DNA of 64,000 bases from Schizochytrium sp. CCTCC M209059 (taxonomy: Eukaryota > Sar > Bigyra > Thraustochytrida > Thraustochytriidae): contig KN805416.1 of assembly GCA_000818945.1 (NCBI GenBank), positions 124,001-188,000 of the forward strand, written 5' to 3'. The translations under genes and the position numbers were made by a program. This document shows positions 49,822 to 60,337 of this stretch, piece by piece. Under the pieces are notes generated by a model, which did not search any database, had not been told where the DNA came from, and saw only the letters and a list, made by a program, of their open reading frames with translations. The stretch's first letter is position 1. Every line of letters begins with the position of its first letter.

Positions 49822-50417
49822 TTAGGGGATCTTGACCTCCTGGAACTCGTAAACAAAGTTCTGCGTGTGGACGTCGCCACCAACAATGCCCTTGAGCTCA
49901 GAGGCAGCATCGTTGAAGGCCTTGAGGCTGGTGCTGTCCTCGTCCATGTGCTTCTTGAAGTGGTCCAGATCGCTAAAAATGTGGATCGCCTTGTAGTCCC
50001 ACTTGGCCTTGCAGACCATGCGCGTGTAGCCAACGTAGCCACCGGCGTGGAGCTCCTTGAGCTTGGCCGCCAGCGTCTTGTTGACAAGGTCGGCCTTCTC
50101 GGCGGTGCCCTCGTCGCCAACGTTGCACTCCATGGCGCTGGAAACCTGTATCCGCAGCCAGCATGCAGTAAGCAACCAAGCAAACGAGCAAGCAAAAACA
50201 TCGCAAGAAAGAGCCATCCATCAGTCAGTCAGTCAGTCAGTCAGTCAGACAGACATTCATATCCATTATTGGAGGCTTCTTGCCGGCCGAGGCTGCTGGA
50301 CAGTCGGGCCGGTCGGTTGTTTCCTCAACTTACATTCTTGACGGCGATGGACATGCCACGCGTCTGCTGGCGCCCGACGGCGGCGCGACGCGCCAGGGTG
50401 CTTCCCGCGCGGAACAT
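49822..50417 (-). CDS. Small mitochondrial protein, two exons (50334-50417, 49822-50145)
   Basis: Exon 1 encodes MFRAGSTLARRAAVGRQQTR and eight more residues, a typical mitochondrial presequence. It ends AAT|GTAAGT; exon 2 starts after ATACAG and continues VSSAMECNVGDEG. The join is phase 0 and gives 135 residues. The mature part has a helix (KADLVNKTLAAKLKELHAGG), beta strands (YVGYTRMVCKAKWDYKAIHIF), a second helix (LDHFKKHMDEDSTSLKAFNDAASELKGI) and a final strand (TQNFVYEFQEVKI). This alternation resembles a dimeric alpha/beta-barrel fold, but no family is recognised. If read without splicing, exon 2 would start inside the intron. Confidence 0.75.
50146..50333 (-). other. Intron of the small mitochondrial gene, 188 nt
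   Basis: GTAAGT donor and ATACAG acceptor on the minus strand; contains a (CAGT)n array at about 50221-50250. Confidence 0.75.
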
Positions 50418-51262
50418 CTTGCTCGACTTCCTTTGTCTTCTCTCTGGTCGGCGTGTGCGGTCGTGTGCGGTTGCGGCTTGCTCGCGAGCTCTGCCTCTTC
50501 GCAATCTCGATCCTGGTTTGCAAGCCCGCCCATGTTTGTGAGTCACAGCTTCCTCGCCCTCTGTGACTCACAAATCATCATCATCATGTCCGAGTTCGAG
50601 TCGTCGCCGCCAGCTAATGCAGAAGATAGTCTTGTGGCTGCTGGGTGGCTTCTGTGCTTGAGAGAATCTAGGCTGTCGGCGCAAGTGAGGACAAAGTCAA
50701 CAGTTGTAGCCTTTGTCCATTTCTTGCTTTGCCGCCCCGCCCAAAGGAGCGTGTCGCTGGTGTATGATGAATGTACGTACTACGTATATATACAGTGAAC
50801 AGTCAAACCTGCCACTTCCCCATCCCTCCCTCCCTGCAGGGCCGCAATTCGCCCACCTCCGACCACCCTCGTCCTTTTCCATTCCCCGCCACCACCACCA
50901 CCAGCACCACCACCAGCAAGCACCAGCAGCATCACCACCACCGCCCCTCGTCATCGTCGTCGTCATCGGCGCACTTGCTCATGCACTGGCCGCCAGCCGC
51001 GCCGAGCGGAGCGCCCTCTCCTCCTCCCCGGCCTCGTGCCCCCGCCATCTTCCGCCCCAAAGGGGCCTCGACCTCAGGCTCCGAGAGAGGGAGAGAGAGA
51101 GACGGAGAGTCAGAGAGAGGCGGGGCGCATCAGAAGCAGAGAGCCACGCGGCCAGCACAGAGAGGAGAGAGAGACCCGCCCGCAGACCCGAATCGCGGCG
51201 GAGGACGCGCCAACGGCAGCAGAGCGGGCGAGGCGGACGCGGCGCGGGAGGCGGCTGGCAGC
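50418..51262. other. Divergent spacer upstream of GMP reductase
   Basis: Has CCA/CAC-rich repeats at 50890-50950 and a GA-rich tract at 51080-51180. No gene is supported; Ser/Arg/Pro-rich ORFs arise from the repeats. Confidence 0.55.
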
Positions 51263-52727
51263 ATGGTGCGCGTGGAGACGGAGGTCCGCCTGGACTTCAA
51301 GGACGTGCTCATCAGGTACGTGCGTGCGGCAGGGCAGGGCAGGGCAGCCGCCGGGGCGGGATGGATGGATGACTTGTCGGTGGGCAATGGAGAGATGAGA
51401 GCAGGACCACTCAGATCTTCCGCCCCCGCCGGGGGCGGCGGAACTTAGCAAGCAAGCAAGCAAGCATGCGAGCGAGCCGAGCCTCGAGAAGGCCGGCGGG
51501 AGAGCAAGAGAAAGGGGGAGCGAGAGGCGGAGACGCATGCGCTGGCGAAAAGAATCTGAGCACGACTGACGACCCGGCCTGATCTGATCATGGATGGATT
51601 GGATGATTTTGTATTTTTCGAAATGGCATTCTTTCACTTGTTCACACGAAAATACACGACGCAGACCGAAGCGATCGACATTGAAAAGCCGCTCCGAGGT
51701 GAGCGTGGAGCGCACCTTCGTCTTCAAGCACAGCAAGCAAGAATGGACAGGCGTCCCCATCATGGTGGCCAACATGGACACCACTGGCACTTTTGAGATG
51801 GCCACCGAGCTCTGCAAGCAAAAGGTCATCACCTGCGTCCACAAGCACTACACCGTGGAGGACTGGCTCAAGTTTGCCAAGGAGAACCCCGAGGCTCTCC
51901 CCTATGTCACTGTCAGCGCCGGCACCTCCGAGGCCGACCTGGAGGTCGTCAAGAACGTCACCGAGCAGGTCCCCGAAGTCAAGATGATCTGTCTCGATGT
52001 GGCCAATGGGTACTCGGAGAACTTTGTGACCACGGTCCGCAAAGTCCGTGAGGCCCACCCGAACCACACCATTATTGCTGGCAACGTCGTGACCGGCGAA
52101 ATGGTTGAGGAGCTCATCCTCAGCGGCGCTGACATTGTCAAGGTTGGCATCGGTCCCGGCTCCGTCTGCACGACTCGCAAGCAGACTGGCGTGGGCTTTC
52201 CGCAGCTCTCCGCCGTCCTCGAGTGCAGTGACAGCGCTCACGGTCTGGGTGGCTGTGTCGTCTCGGACGGCGGCTGTGCCTGCCCCGGTGACTTTGCCAA
52301 GGCTCTTGGCGCTGGCGCCGACTTTGTCATGTCTGGTGGTATGTTCGCTGGCCACGACGAGAGCGGCGGCGAGCTCATCGAGGTCGACGGCAAAAAGGTC
52401 AAGGAGTTCTATGGCATGTCCTCCACCACGGCGATGGAGCGCCATGCCGGCAAGGTCAACAACTACCGCGCCTCGGAGGGTAAATCCATCCAGGTGATGT
52501 ACCGTGGTCCCGTCAAGGCCACCGTTCTCGAGATCCTCGGCGGCCTTCGTTCTGCCTGCACCTATGTCGGCGCCAAGTCGCTCAAGGAGATTTCGAAGCG
52601 CACCACCTTCATCCGCTGCACGCAGCAGCTCAATCCCGTCTTTAATCAGCAAAAGGAGACAAGCAAGATCCCGCGTTCCTACCTTGAAGACAATGGCGAG
52701 CCCGCTGCCAAGAAGGCCAAGCAGTGA
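51263..52727 (+). CDS. GMPR: GMP reductase, two exons (51263-51315, 51665-52727)
   Basis: A 371-residue NADPH-dependent GMP reductase (EC 1.7.1.7), converting GMP to IMP plus ammonia in the cytosol. Exon 1 encodes MVRVETEVRLDFKDVLIR with a split Arg codon; donor AG|GTACGT, acceptor ACGCAG. Exon 2 continues PKRSTLKSRSEVSVERTFVF, exactly as in animal GMPR. Other signatures are ANMDTTGTFEMA, ICLDVANGYSENFV, IIAGNVVTGEMVEELI, VGIGPGSVCTTR with the active-site Cys, SDGGCACPGDFAKALGAGADFVMSGGMFAGH and FYGMSSTTAMERHAG. No CBS domains are present, unlike IMPDH. The C-terminal 40 residues (QKETSKIPRSYLEDNGEPAAKKAKQ region) are an extension ending in a Lys-rich tail. Confidence 0.94.
51316..51664 (+). 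other. GMPR intron, 349 nt
   Basis: GTACGT donor, CGACGCAG acceptor, phase 2. Contains an AGCA repeat at about 51448-51475. Confidence 0.85.
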
Positions 52728-53444
52728 GAATTGAGAAGACTTCAATTTTCCTTCCCATAAAGTCGTGTGAGCGTCTTATAAAAACTTAGTTGCTTCATTA
52801 TAGAGTAGATCCATCGTTTTGCATTGAGAAGACCTACTAGGCCTACTATACCGTGCCTTGCCAGAGGGAGAGGGGAAGAAGAAGAAGAGAAAAGAGACAG
52901 ATTAAAAAAAGTTTTAAAGTGGTAGGCCTACCAAAAAAAGAAAAAAAGAAAAAAGAAAAATTGCCAACGGATAGTTCATTCCTGCACGTCTATTGTTGCA
53001 AGACTGACCGTGACGTTTTGATACGGATCGATACACAAAAAAAAGATGGAACGACACCTCACCGTATCCAACATATGCCTTTTCTGCTGTGCTGCACGAG
53101 TCGCGCCATCGCCACAACAATAACGGCCTGTGACACCAAGCGGAGCAGACAAGACTGTGCAAGCAAATTCTAATTTGACAACCTCCTTCTTTGGCTACGA
53201 CTTCTCCTTGAATAAGCAACGTCGATATATTTCGGCCAGGCACTCCGCGCGAAAGGCTCGCGCAAGCTCGCAACGCGAAGCGGAGCAAGACAGAAAGCAA
53301 GAAAAGGCAAGGCAAGACTGCCGAGATCGCTCGTTTTCTTTCGTTTCCTCTTTTTCCCTTTCTCCAAGGACGAGTGACTGATTGATCATCAAGCACTCAT
53401 TGCAGAAGGAACAATACTGTCGACCCTAATCGAGCGCTGGATAG
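52728..53444. other. AT-richer spacer between GMPR and the PH/RS-like gene
   Basis: Two TAGGCCTA palindromes lie at 52838-52845 (followed by CTATACC) and 52923-52930. A-rich runs occur at 52900-52960. It should hold the GMPR 3' end and the next promoter; no gene is supported. Confidence 0.55.
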
Positions 53445-54740
53445 ATGGGTCGTGTTGTCCAAGGATGGTTCTACAAGTTGCGCCGTACACACGAAGGCAA
53501 CTCGTTGGCAAGGCATGTAACCAAGGCATGGAGCAAGCGTTATTTTGTTATTGTACGCGATCGAATCAACTGGTACAAGAATGCCGACCCAAACTCGGGA
53601 GAAAAGCCTTCTGGATTCATTAATTTTCAAGAGATCCTCCGCATTCGCGTTCTCCATGCGGAGAATCGACTTGACGACCAGTTCAATCGGGATGAATACG
53701 GAACTTATTCGCTTGAAATTGTCGCAAACTCGCGACGCCTCACAATCCGAACGCCATCTCGTGACGAGGCCATGGTCTGGACGTACGAATTGCGCAAAAA
53801 ACTTAAGATCTGGACAGAAAGGACGGGTGTCGAAACCCTGCGCGAGGTTGCTCTTCAGCGCAAGACGGTCGACTCGCGAGACAAATTGATGGAACGCATC
53901 GACAAAGCACTTGAGAATGTCTCTCTGGAAGAGACCACGCAAACTAATTACCGGAATGATCGACAGAGCCGGGACGCTCGGATCACACGATCCGTCGACG
54001 CGGACACAAGCATTTCTTCATTTGATTCGGAGAATAGCATCGAGAAGCGCCGCAAGAAGAACCGTCGCGAGGCTAAAAACGCACGCAACACGGTCCCCGC
54101 ATCGAAAGCCACGCGAGAGATTGAAGATGAAAGTGTGGGAAGCTCAAGTACTCGTGGCGACCGCGAACGGCCGCGTCGCATCAAATCCAAATCCAAATCG
54201 TCCTCCGAGAGATCGTCTTCCGAGAGATCGTCTTCCGAGAGAAAAGAGAAAAAAACTGCGTCACGTCGTCGAGACCGGGAAAAGATCACGCTTGCGTCGT
54301 CCACCGATTCTGCTGTTTCCGCTGTCGGAAGCGATGCAGAAGACGATACGCCCATCAAGCCTACCAAGCGTCGTGGGAAGCAGCGCTCCAAGAGTCGTCG
54401 TTCAAGCACATCACCTCGCTCACATGAAACGCGCCAGGAGACGAAGGCACACCGACAGGATAACACCAAGCTGACCCCTTCGTGGCCCACAAGAAAGAAC
54501 GAGATGACCAAGACTTTGCTCGATGTTCCAGAAGTTGAACATCTGGATGATTTCGAGTACCAACCGCGCCACGGGCGTGGCCGCAATAGCCAACAAAAGT
54601 CTTCGATCCACCGTCGTACTCAGGACGAGGAAAAGCTATTTGAAGTGGCTTCCTCTCGTAATAGAGGAACAAAAAGTACGATTCCCACTGCTGTGAGTTG
54701 CAACGACAACGACGCTGACTGGCTCGAAGAATCTTTGTAA
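53445..54740 (+). CDS. PH-domain protein with Ser/Arg/Lys-rich tail
   Basis: A 431-residue protein. Residues 4-125 form a PH domain: VVQGWFYKLRR at the start, WSKRYFVIVRDRINWYKNAD, a GTYSLEIVANSRRLTIRTPS core, and the closing helix EAMVWTYELRKKLKIW. The MGRV start leaves a possible Gly2. The remaining 300 residues are low complexity with Ser-Glu-Arg repeats (a 15-bp DNA unit repeated three times at about 54200-54242), RS dipeptides and Lys/Arg clusters, so they are likely disordered and heavily phosphorylated. Lipid binding through the PH domain is probable; the rest is unknown. Confidence 0.82.
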   Translation: MGRVVQGWFYKLRRTHEGNSLARHVTKAWSKRYFVIVRDRINWYKNADPNSGEKPSGFINFQEILRIRVLHAENRLDDQFNRDEYGTYSLEIVANSRRLTIRTPSRDEAMVWTYELRKKLKIWTERTGVETLREVALQRKTVDSRDKLMERIDKALENVSLEETTQTNYRNDRQSRDARITRSVDADTSISSFDSENSIEKRRKKNRREAKNARNTVPASKATREIEDESVGSSSTRGDRERPRRIKSKSKSSSERSSSERSSSERKEKKTASRRRDREKITLASSTDSAVSAVGSDAEDDTPIKPTKRRGKQRSKSRRSSTSPRSHETRQETKAHRQDNTKLTPSWPTRKNEMTKTLLDVPEVEHLDDFEYQPRHGRGRNSQQKSSIHRRTQDEEKLFEVASSRNRGTKSTIPTAVSCNDNDADWLEESL

Positions 54741-54881
54741 GTCAAACGAGGAGTCATAACAAATAGATCGTAGAAAGCAGAGCATAATTTACATTTCTTT
54801 CATGTCCTGGCACCACCTAACAAAGCTTCGTTCGGGCGAGATATCTCTGACCTCGTACGCAATCACGACGTCGAATCGATC

Positions 54882-56867
54882 TCAAAATACAAAGTCGCCA
54901 CTAAATCGCGTACGGTGATGCGTTATCCAATTGGAGACGACCTGATGGACCTGTGCAGATTCAATCTCGTCTCGCAAGGCTCGGATACGAAATCTCTCGG
55001 CCTTTGACTTTTCCTTCGCCCGCGCTTTTCCAGAAAGACTCCGCTGGGGTCTGTTTGACTTACTGATTTTCTTCGCTCCTTTTACATTTGGTGCGAGTCT
55101 TCCCATCTGCACTCGCGGGGAAACTGCCTTGAACGAGGTCGATGCGGTATCGGGAGCCCGCGGAATGGGGATACCTCCATAACTCCGAGCAGCCTGCGCC
55201 GAAGAAAGGAGACCCTCCTTGTCCCTTGCGAATCCAGAGTCAGCAAAGAGAGCTTGGTAAAGTCCTTCTTGAAACGATTGCTGCCGCACATCGTACGTTT
55301 CGGGCGCACGCAACTCCTTTTCTACGACGGGGTCCTCTGTGGAACGCTGGGAATATAGCGATCCGGCACACAATGGATCATGTTGAAGGGTGCAGTGTTC
55401 TTTTGCTTCAGAGGCGTTTTGAAGGCCTAGTTCCCTTGCCCGCATTTCATTCCTAAGAGCTCTTTGCGTCGTTTCTTCTGACAGACTGCTACCGAGCGAT
55501 TTCACGTTTTCAGATTGATGCAATCGCAAGATCCCGTGTTCTTCTTCCTCGGCGCCATCGTCGTTCAACTCAGGCTCGTTCATGATGTTAGAGGTGGGCA
55601 AGTCAACACACGTCATCGCCGATGAACTGCGGCTCTCAACATGTGCGTTCGTTTCCGTCGACGTCGCCGGGGGGGCGTTTTCCGCTGGTACGGAAAGGTG
55701 CTTGACCTGCTGTCGCAGCGCCAAATTTTCCTCGGTGAGCTCTCGGATTTGCGTTCGGAGCTTCTCGACAAGACGCTCGTGCTTACTCCGAAAGACGATG
55801 GGGGTGTTTTTGATGCGCATGGTTCGTGCGGCGAATTGCAGCGTGCGAAGAGACTCAGTGAGCTGCGAAATATGGGGAGATATACATGCAATAAGAACAC
55901 ACATGCTGCAGCCGCCCAAAGAGCTGCAGAGCAACTTTGTCAACGCTGCTTCACGGTACGGAGGCTTCACTCCTGACTTGCTGTCGAGAGCACGAACGAC
56001 CTTGCTGAGCGCAAGGAGGCTCTTGTTGAGTCCACCAGACTCTTTCGGGTCCCGGGACGCCGTCTTCTTGATACGCTCTGAACCCGCCAAATCACAGAAC
56101 ATGATCTTGCCATACCGCCCGGATATAGAATTCTCCAGAAACAATATTGTAATGCAATGACTCCTCGAAGACTCTTTGTTGAGTGCGTGCGCGGCCACGC
56201 GACGGTGTCGTACTGTCTTGCGCAGACATGCGAGTCCTTGTTCGCACGCCTTGATATCGATCGCCCCGACGTTCTTGAGGACAAAACCCTTTTCTCGAAC
56301 ACTCCATTTGAGTCCTGGCGGAGCGACCCCGGTATTTTTGCAGGGGACATGCGCGCGTGTGCGAAGCAAGTCGACGAGACGGTCATTGTAGATCTCGACG
56401 CTGCTCATACGGACCGAGGTACCGCGAAAGGCAGGTGTCTCTATAAGGTCAAAAATGGTGCGCATGGCATGGCCAAAGCAACCTTCGACGCCATCCGTTC
56501 CAAACGTGGTGAATGTCTTGCCGCTTCCTGTGGCCCCGTAGGTGAAGAGTGTCGCTGCGTACCCGGATAGTGCATGCTTAATGATATCTTGCACACCTGC
56601 ACCATGATAGAATTCTTGTTGTGTCGTTTGGGGGCCGAAGCATTGCGAGAATTCGAATTGTCTGCTTCCGCGACCTTCTTCTGCTCCGCCCGTAATTCTC
56701 AGACATTTGTCATCGATAATCTCCACACTCGCCTCACTTTCTTCGTCAGGCGTGTCTCTGTTTCCACCAGGATATGCCTCTTCATTGGTCACCGACGGCG
56801 AGGCTGCAGGACCTGTTGGCAGAGACTCGGCACCTCCGCCACGTACACGCACCACGGCGCGAATCAT
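54882..56867 (-). CDS. Kinesin-like protein with N-terminal motor
   Basis: A 661-residue kinesin. The motor spans residues 1-355: GATGSGKTFT is the nucleotide loop (111-120), NKESSRSHC is switch I (230-238), DLAGSERIKKT is switch II (259-269), and GGLNKSLLALSKVVRAL and PPYREAALTKLLCSSLGG are the relay and tubulin-binding segments. YGATGSG rather than YGQTGSG resembles kinesin-8/-10 members, but the subfamily is not certain. A short coiled coil follows (ERLVEKLRTQIRELTEENLALRQQV), and then a disordered tail with RPQRSLSGKARAKEKSK, possibly microtubule-binding. It is shorter than most transport kinesins and may dimerise weakly. ATG 56867. Confidence 0.93.
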   Translation of the reverse strand: MIRAVVRVRGGGAESLPTGPAASPSVTNEEAYPGGNRDTPDEESEASVEIIDDKCLRITGGAEEGRGSRQFEFSQCFGPQTTQQEFYHGAGVQDIIKHALSGYAATLFTYGATGSGKTFTTFGTDGVEGCFGHAMRTIFDLIETPAFRGTSVRMSSVEIYNDRLVDLLRTRAHVPCKNTGVAPPGLKWSVREKGFVLKNVGAIDIKACEQGLACLRKTVRHRRVAAHALNKESSRSHCITILFLENSISGRYGKIMFCDLAGSERIKKTASRDPKESGGLNKSLLALSKVVRALDSKSGVKPPYREAALTKLLCSSLGGCSMCVLIACISPHISQLTESLRTLQFAARTMRIKNTPIVFRSKHERLVEKLRTQIRELTEENLALRQQVKHLSVPAENAPPATSTETNAHVESRSSSAMTCVDLPTSNIMNEPELNDDGAEEEEHGILRLHQSENVKSLGSSLSEETTQRALRNEMRARELGLQNASEAKEHCTLQHDPLCAGSLYSQRSTEDPVVEKELRAPETYDVRQQSFQEGLYQALFADSGFARDKEGLLSSAQAARSYGGIPIPRAPDTASTSFKAVSPRVQMGRLAPNVKGAKKISKSNRPQRSLSGKARAKEKSKAERFRIRALRDEIESAQVHQVVSNWITHHRTRFSGDFVF

Positions 56868-57550
56868 TGTCGCTCTGCTCTGCCCTTGCTTTTACCTTTT
56901 CCCTCTGCTGTGCTCTGATTTGCTCTGCTTTTTCTTCTTGATTGGCTATTGCTTTTCCTTTTATCCGGTAAACCGCTCTCTTACTGGGGCCCAAGCAGAT
57001 GATTGATTCACAAGGCTCTGCAACTCACAGACTCCCAACCAATGGCTGGCGAGCAAAAGATGAAAGCCAAAGAGATCGCTCCCGATGCTCCAATGGTCGA
57101 TCGAGCGCGCTCTGGGAAGCGGAAAGCTCGAAGATGTGAGTTAGTCGCCGCGGGGACGAGTTGTGCACGTCCGTCACGGACGAATTAGGTGACATGAAAG
57201 ACACGCCCAAATCGAAGAACATAAAGATACGTAGCCAAGCATTCACTCTTCTAGCGCCGGGAGAACAACGGAAGGCGCTGTGGCGGCGCGTTGAGCCCAG
57301 CGAGGCGTCTGCGCAGCACAGAGTCTGCTGCCAAGGACGGATCCCTACGGAGAAGTGGCGAAGGCACAAACAATCGCGGTGAAGCGAAGGCAAGCGAAGC
57401 GACGATCGCCTCTGCGAAGACGAGCAGGGCGCGTGCACAGACGCGGGACGGGGCCTGGGAGCCGAGATCCACGTGAACAAGCGAGGTCGGTCTCATATTC
57501 TCTCTCGCGCGCGCTCTCGCTCTCGCGGCGCCCGGGCACAACTTTCAGAC
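56868..57550. other. Divergent spacer between kinesin and PP2C genes
   Basis: Frames on both strands are open in places but carry no recognisable domain; the plus frame into the PP2C gene lacks ATG before 57551. No gene is supported. Confidence 0.55.
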
Positions 57551-59911
57551 ATGAGCGCAGCAGGTCAATCGCAAGCATGTCCCAAAAAATCTTTGCCGAC
57601 GGCTGCATCGAAAGCATCAGCATCATCGGAGTCTCTGCCATCTCACAACGATGACGGAAAGATGAAAGCGACAATCGCTAATGAATCTGAACCGAAGCGC
57701 ATCTCAAACGATGTGAACGGAAACAGCGCAGGGCGCAGCAGCAGCATTTATGGTAGTTTTGGTAGTAAAAGTATGAGCAGCTGCAGCAGCACCAGTAACG
57801 AAAGCATCAGCCAAGAGCCCAGAAACAACGAGCCCAAGGAGTCCCGGCCGACGCAGTCACGACGTCGCGTCAGTGATTTGAGTGATATTCAAAGTCGGCC
57901 GACAACCCTACGTAGGAGAGGCTCGTCGCCTCCGCTGCCCACAACGTTTCTCCACCTTGGACCCACATCGACCCCACCTCCGCGCGCATTTTCCTCGCGA
58001 GGTCACACCATGAATGTGTCGCACGACGCTGCGTCATGGTCTAGAGAGGATCGGGGCGAAGAGGACGAATGGTGGACCAAATCGCAAGAAAAATCTTGCC
58101 ATGACGCAAAGAGTCTATCCAAATGCATCGATTTACCTGCCAAACGAAGCGCAGGCACGGCAATGGATGCAGACGAAGGTAGTGAGGACCACGACGCCGC
58201 TGATTCCACCAATAGGCTGTCGCCCTCCTTTTCTTTTCCAAGTGACAAAGCAAGCTCGAGCGCTCTTGCAAACGCGACGAGGGTATCGTTGCAGGTTTCC
58301 GAAGCGTCATCCGATGCGAATCCCTTCGGCACTATTTCCCATAGCAAACTCCTCAAAACCGCTAGCGCAGGCCCGTTTCGTTCCGCGAACGCAAACCCTT
58401 TCAGCACTGTCAACGCGAACTTTTCAAAGTCCGCCAACGCAAACCCTTTCAGCACCGCCGATGTGAGTCCATCAAAGTCCGCCAAGTTGAATCCCTTCAG
58501 CACTGCCAACGCGAACCTACAAACGCCCGGTGTTGGGGTTAATGCTGGAGCACGTCCGCCTTGGGCGACAACCTCTCAAGGATGCGATAGCAGCGGCAAC
58601 AGCGCAAGCTCTGCCAACCCGTTTGCAAGCGCCAATGCCTGCAAGAAAAACCCGTTTGCGACAGAAGCTGCCGGCGGCTCAGTCGTGCGATCTTCGCAGT
58701 TCAACATGTTCGTCGTTGACAATCCCATTTTGTCTTCAAACTCTGGGGATGCAAATATCTGGCAAACACCAATGCGACTCGAAGTCGATTCTCCGAAAAC
58801 AACATGCAGACGGAGACTCAAGCGCCTCAAGTCGCTGGAGCTCCCAATGGCCGACGCGCGTCAGCTCGTAGCCGCCCTTGTCGCGCCGCGCACAAACTCG
58901 CGGCGATTTGGTGTACACCGCGACGCTGATCTTGCGCTGTGTCCATTCGGCGTCTGTGCGGTGCAGGGACCACGCGTGCACATGGAGGACCGCTATTGCG
59001 TGGTAGGCAGCCTCTTACAGGATCCGTATGCCTCTTTTTTCGGAGTCTTTGATGGTCATGGCGGTAGCAACGTGGCTGACTTTTGCGCCGCAAACCTCTT
59101 CGATAATGTAGCTGATCAGCTCCAGACGCGTGGGCTGCAGGAAGCGGCCGGGTGTCTTGCGGACGCATTTTTGCAAACAGATGATCAGGTTCGTAACACG
59201 CCGCAGCAACTCGCTGGCCGTGATCCACTTGTTGGGTCTACAGCGGTCGCAATGATTATTACGTCGACAGACTGCTATATTGCAAACGTTGGCGATTCGC
59301 GTGCAGTTCTTGTGAGTCATGGGAGATCAGAACCAACAGAGTTGACCGAGGACCACAAACCTAACAATCCTGAGGAGCGCAGACGCATCCTCGAGGCGGG
59401 AGGAACACTTTCTGAAGACAATCGCGTAGAAGGCATATTGTCAATGTCGCGCGCGATCGGGGACCGCGCCCTCAAAAAGTATGTCATCTCGAGACCCCAA
59501 GTGATTCATCGCAAGCTCGTGTCGGAGGACAAGGCGGTTATTTTGGGTACGGACGGCCTGTGGGATTTCATTAATTGTGTCAATGCCTCAAACATTGTCA
59601 AGCTTGCCGAGACTCCGCAGCAAGCTGCGGACAAGCTCGTCGCAGCCGCCATGAATGGTCGCAGCAATGATAATACTACGGCTCTTGTCGTTGATCTCGA
59701 CGCCATGCGCGACGCCGCGGATCTGCGAGTCCAGCATGCTCGCCGACATGCAGGGGCAAGTGCTGCAAAGGCTTCTGCCGCTGATGCTGCTGCTGCTGCG
59801 GAGGAGGAGGAGGAGGAGGAGGAGGGGGAGGAGGTTGTGCTCGCTCTCCCACCACAGCGCGCGAAAAAGGGCCAGCAACGCGGCCGTAAGAAGCTTACGA
59901 TCGATGTCTAG
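57551..59911 (+). CDS. PP2C-type Ser/Thr phosphatase with six NPF motifs
   Basis: A 786-residue protein. The catalytic PPM/PP2C domain is at about residues 465-715: VCAVQGPRVHMEDRY, FFGVFDGHGGSNVADF, GSTAVAMIIT, ANVGDSRAVLVS, LTEDHKPNNPEER, LSMSRAIGDRALK, VILGTDGLWDFI and NDNTTALVVDLD give the metal-binding Asp residues and the GDSRAV core, so it should be active on phosphoSer/Thr with Mg/Mn. The N-terminal 460 residues are disordered and Ser-rich. Between 257 and 370 they contain NPF six times (257, 282, 298, 314, 356, 367) within near-repeats of SANANPFSTAN. NPF binds EH domains of endocytic proteins. The tail is polyAla then polyGlu, ending basic. ATG 57551 is the first in frame. Confidence 0.92.
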   Translation: MSAAGQSQACPKKSLPTAASKASASSESLPSHNDDGKMKATIANESEPKRISNDVNGNSAGRSSSIYGSFGSKSMSSCSSTSNESISQEPRNNEPKESRPTQSRRRVSDLSDIQSRPTTLRRRGSSPPLPTTFLHLGPTSTPPPRAFSSRGHTMNVSHDAASWSREDRGEEDEWWTKSQEKSCHDAKSLSKCIDLPAKRSAGTAMDADEGSEDHDAADSTNRLSPSFSFPSDKASSSALANATRVSLQVSEASSDANPFGTISHSKLLKTASAGPFRSANANPFSTVNANFSKSANANPFSTADVSPSKSAKLNPFSTANANLQTPGVGVNAGARPPWATTSQGCDSSGNSASSANPFASANACKKNPFATEAAGGSVVRSSQFNMFVVDNPILSSNSGDANIWQTPMRLEVDSPKTTCRRRLKRLKSLELPMADARQLVAALVAPRTNSRRFGVHRDADLALCPFGVCAVQGPRVHMEDRYCVVGSLLQDPYASFFGVFDGHGGSNVADFCAANLFDNVADQLQTRGLQEAAGCLADAFLQTDDQVRNTPQQLAGRDPLVGSTAVAMIITSTDCYIANVGDSRAVLVSHGRSEPTELTEDHKPNNPEERRRILEAGGTLSEDNRVEGILSMSRAIGDRALKKYVISRPQVIHRKLVSEDKAVILGTDGLWDFINCVNASNIVKLAETPQQAADKLVAAAMNGRSNDNTTALVVDLDAMRDAADLRVQHARRHAGASAAKASAADAAAAAEEEEEEEEGEEVVLALPPQRAKKGQQRGRKKLTIDV
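58310..58520 (+). repeat. Internal NPF-type repeat in the PP2C gene
   Basis: Imperfect 16-25 residue units (NANPFSTAN, ..SKSANANPFST, ..SKSAKLNPFST) repeat four times in this segment, with two more NPF sites at 58616 and 58649. Confidence 0.85.
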
Positions 59912-60337
59912 GACTAGTCCTGAATTTAGCCGAAAAGCCTCCTATTTGTACGTATGACTTTTTATGACTCGAATGCTTTTGTTGTGTCCCTTGTTGCCCT
60001 GACCAGGCTGGGTGGGATCGGGGCTTAAGGGAAGCTAGCTCAAACTAGTCTGAGAACTAATCGGTGTGCTCGAGTGTTTACGAAACTTCCAAAATCATGG
60101 ATGTCGCACGAGTCGCATTATTAGAAAATATATGGCATAAAACTAGTTTTATCTAGTAAAAAACTAAAATATGCCTTTCCTTGTTTACGATTCTTCCATC
60201 AACCGGGATGTCGCGACCCATGGCCCCCTATTAATGTAGGGGCGGTCGAAAAGAAGCACTTGTTTGTACCTTTCTGTGTGTTTGCACGTGCGGCATGTCG
60301 CGACGCGCGCAGAGGGCCTCAAATCTACGGCAGAACA
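59912..60337. other. Spacer between PP2C and SDR genes
   Basis: AT-richer, with repeated ACTAGT and CTAGT words (59911-60160). It should hold the PP2C 3' end and the SDR promoter. No gene is supported. Confidence 0.5.

Noticed and set aside
51642..52745. 367-codon minus-strand ORF
   Set aside because: Antisense to GMP reductase exon 2; composition typical of a shadow frame.
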